A stretch of 5,668 bases of DNA from Elusimicrobiota bacterium (GTDB taxonomy: Bacteria; Elusimicrobiota; Elusimicrobia; UBA1565; UBA9628). The position numbers and the translations under genes are program-made. Under the pieces are notes generated by a model, which had not been told where the DNA came from, did not search any database, and saw nothing but the letters and a program-made list of their open reading frames with translations. The stretch spans positions 1 to 5,668 of the forward strand of contig JAMPYD010000151.1 in NCBI GenBank assembly GCA_023700845.1, written 5' to 3'. The first letter of the stretch is position 1. Each line of letters begins with the position of its first letter. Shown one piece after another: positions 5,266 through 5,668 of the stretch.

Positions 5266-5447
5266 CGTGGTTTCGTTCTCCTAATATGCGGAAATTGTGA
5301 GGTACGCAGGCACGCAACAGAAATGCCGCACTTAGGTGCTCCATGCTGGCGCATATCGACACTCAATAACACTGGATGGAATCTGGCTGTTCCAAATGGT
5401 CACAGGGAAAACACACGGAAACAGGGGGCGGGGCCCGGCGGGACGGC
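5266..5447 (-). promoter_or_regulatory. Intergenic region upstream of nrdD, probable promoter and leader
   Basis: No gene is supported in this 182-nt gap. On the minus strand a sigma70-like pair, TTGGAA (5395-5390) and TGTTAT (5371-5366) with an 18-nt spacer, matches four of six bases in each box. It would give a leader of roughly 90 nt. Within that leader is a small inverted repeat, GCAC-TTAG-GTGC (5328-5339), and AGGAG (the nrdD ribosome binding site) at about 5282-5278. I looked for an NrdR box or an FNR-type TTGAT-N4-ATCAA site and found no good match. No convincing terminator follows the upstream isochorismatase gene. Confidence 0.3.
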
Positions 5448-5668
5448 TCAGCTCTTGAGGGAGGCGAGCGCGGCGGCGATGTCGCCGGCCAGCATCACGC
5501 GCGAGAAGCCCTGCGCGAGGCTGCGCAGCGCTCCAAGATGGAGCTGCTCGTCATGGGCGACGGTCGCGTCGGCGGGCACGAAGACGTTGAGCCCCAGGTC
5601 GAAGGCCGCGCGCGCGGTGGACTCGACGCACAGGTTCGTCGCCAGGCCGCAGACGACGAGGTCCTCCA
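5448..5668 (-). CDS. Isochorismatase-family cysteine hydrolase, C-terminal part (runs off the right edge)
   Basis: The last 72 residues are visible, ending in TGA at 5450-5448. They include VVCGLATNLCVESTARAA followed by FDLGLNVFVPADATVA. This is the signature of the isochorismatase/nicotinamidase hydrolase fold, where the cysteine of TNLCVEST (codon 5630-5628) is the catalytic nucleophile and the preceding backbone turn positions the substrate. The remainder, a helix containing LRSLAQGFSRVMLAGDIAAALASL, is the usual C-terminal end. The catalytic Asp and Lys would lie upstream, outside the window. Substrate cannot be told: nicotinamide, isochorismate, carbamoyl compounds and ureidoacrylate are all used by relatives. 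It is 182 nt from nrdD, so I see no reason to place it in the nrd operon. Confidence 0.88.
   Translation of the reverse strand, partial: EDLVVCGLATNLCVESTARAAFDLGLNVFVPADATVAHDEQLHLGALRSLAQGFSRVMLAGDIAAALASLKS

Noticed and set aside
3254..5362. Long minus-strand frames at 3254-4477 and 4490-5362
   Set aside because: They overlap nrdD in another frame and are Arg/Pro/His-rich with no family motif; nrdD is unmistakable across the same stretch.
5281..5400. NrdR box or FNR site upstream of nrdD
   Set aside because: I compared the region with ACACTATAT-type NrdR boxes and TTGAT-N4-ATCAA and found only partial matches such as TTGAGTGTCGATAT.
1..5668. CRISPR arrays, insertion sequences, tRNA or rRNA genes
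   Set aside because: I saw no regularly spaced repeats, transposase motifs, terminal inverted repeats or RNA-gene signatures on either strand.

Overview
The window is GC-rich, and every gene I can support lies on the minus strand, so transcription runs from high to low coordinates. It carries an oxygen-independent (class III) ribonucleotide reductase operon followed by a heme-copper terminal oxidase operon. That suggests a facultatively anaerobic, high-GC bacterium, probably Gram-negative because the SCO protein looks like a lipoprotein. I cannot assign a lineage from the sequence alone.

Layout in the order of transcription. (1) 5668-5448: the 3' end of an isochorismatase-family (cysteine hydrolase) gene. 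(2) 5447-5266: a 182-nt intergenic region that should hold the nrd promoter. (3) 5265-2362: a tightly packed nrd operon. It encodes NrdD (677 aa, ATP-cone plus catalytic barrel plus C-terminal zinc ribbon), then a 59-aa protein carrying the glycyl-radical signature missing from the NrdD C-terminus, then the radical-SAM activase NrdG. (4) 2361-2184: an intergenic region with a perfect 10-bp hairpin just after nrdG, and an AT-rich palindrome upstream of the next operon. (5) 2183 to the left edge: an operon that starts with a cysteine-rich Rrf2-family regulator and continues with cytochrome c oxidase subunit III, subunit IV, a SCO copper chaperone and the start of subunit II. Subunit I is not in view and presumably follows beyond the left edge.

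How the genes work together: NrdG would use reduced [4Fe-4S] and S-adenosylmethionine to make a glycyl radical, and NrdD would use that radical to make deoxyribonucleotides without oxygen. Here the glycine to be activated sits on a separate small polypeptide translated by coupling (ATGA overlap, AGGAG Shine-Dalgarno). The oxidase operon serves aerobic respiration: SCO helps deliver copper to the CuA site of subunit II, and the Rrf2 protein is a likely redox, Fe-S or NO sensor controlling its own operon.

The two most unusual points are the split glycyl-radical domain, and the absence of any ATG, GTG or TTG codon in the nrdG frame upstream of its essential CxxxCxxC motif. The latter could reflect a non-canonical start, a +1 frameshift from the small gene (stop context TCC TAA), or an error in the sequence.
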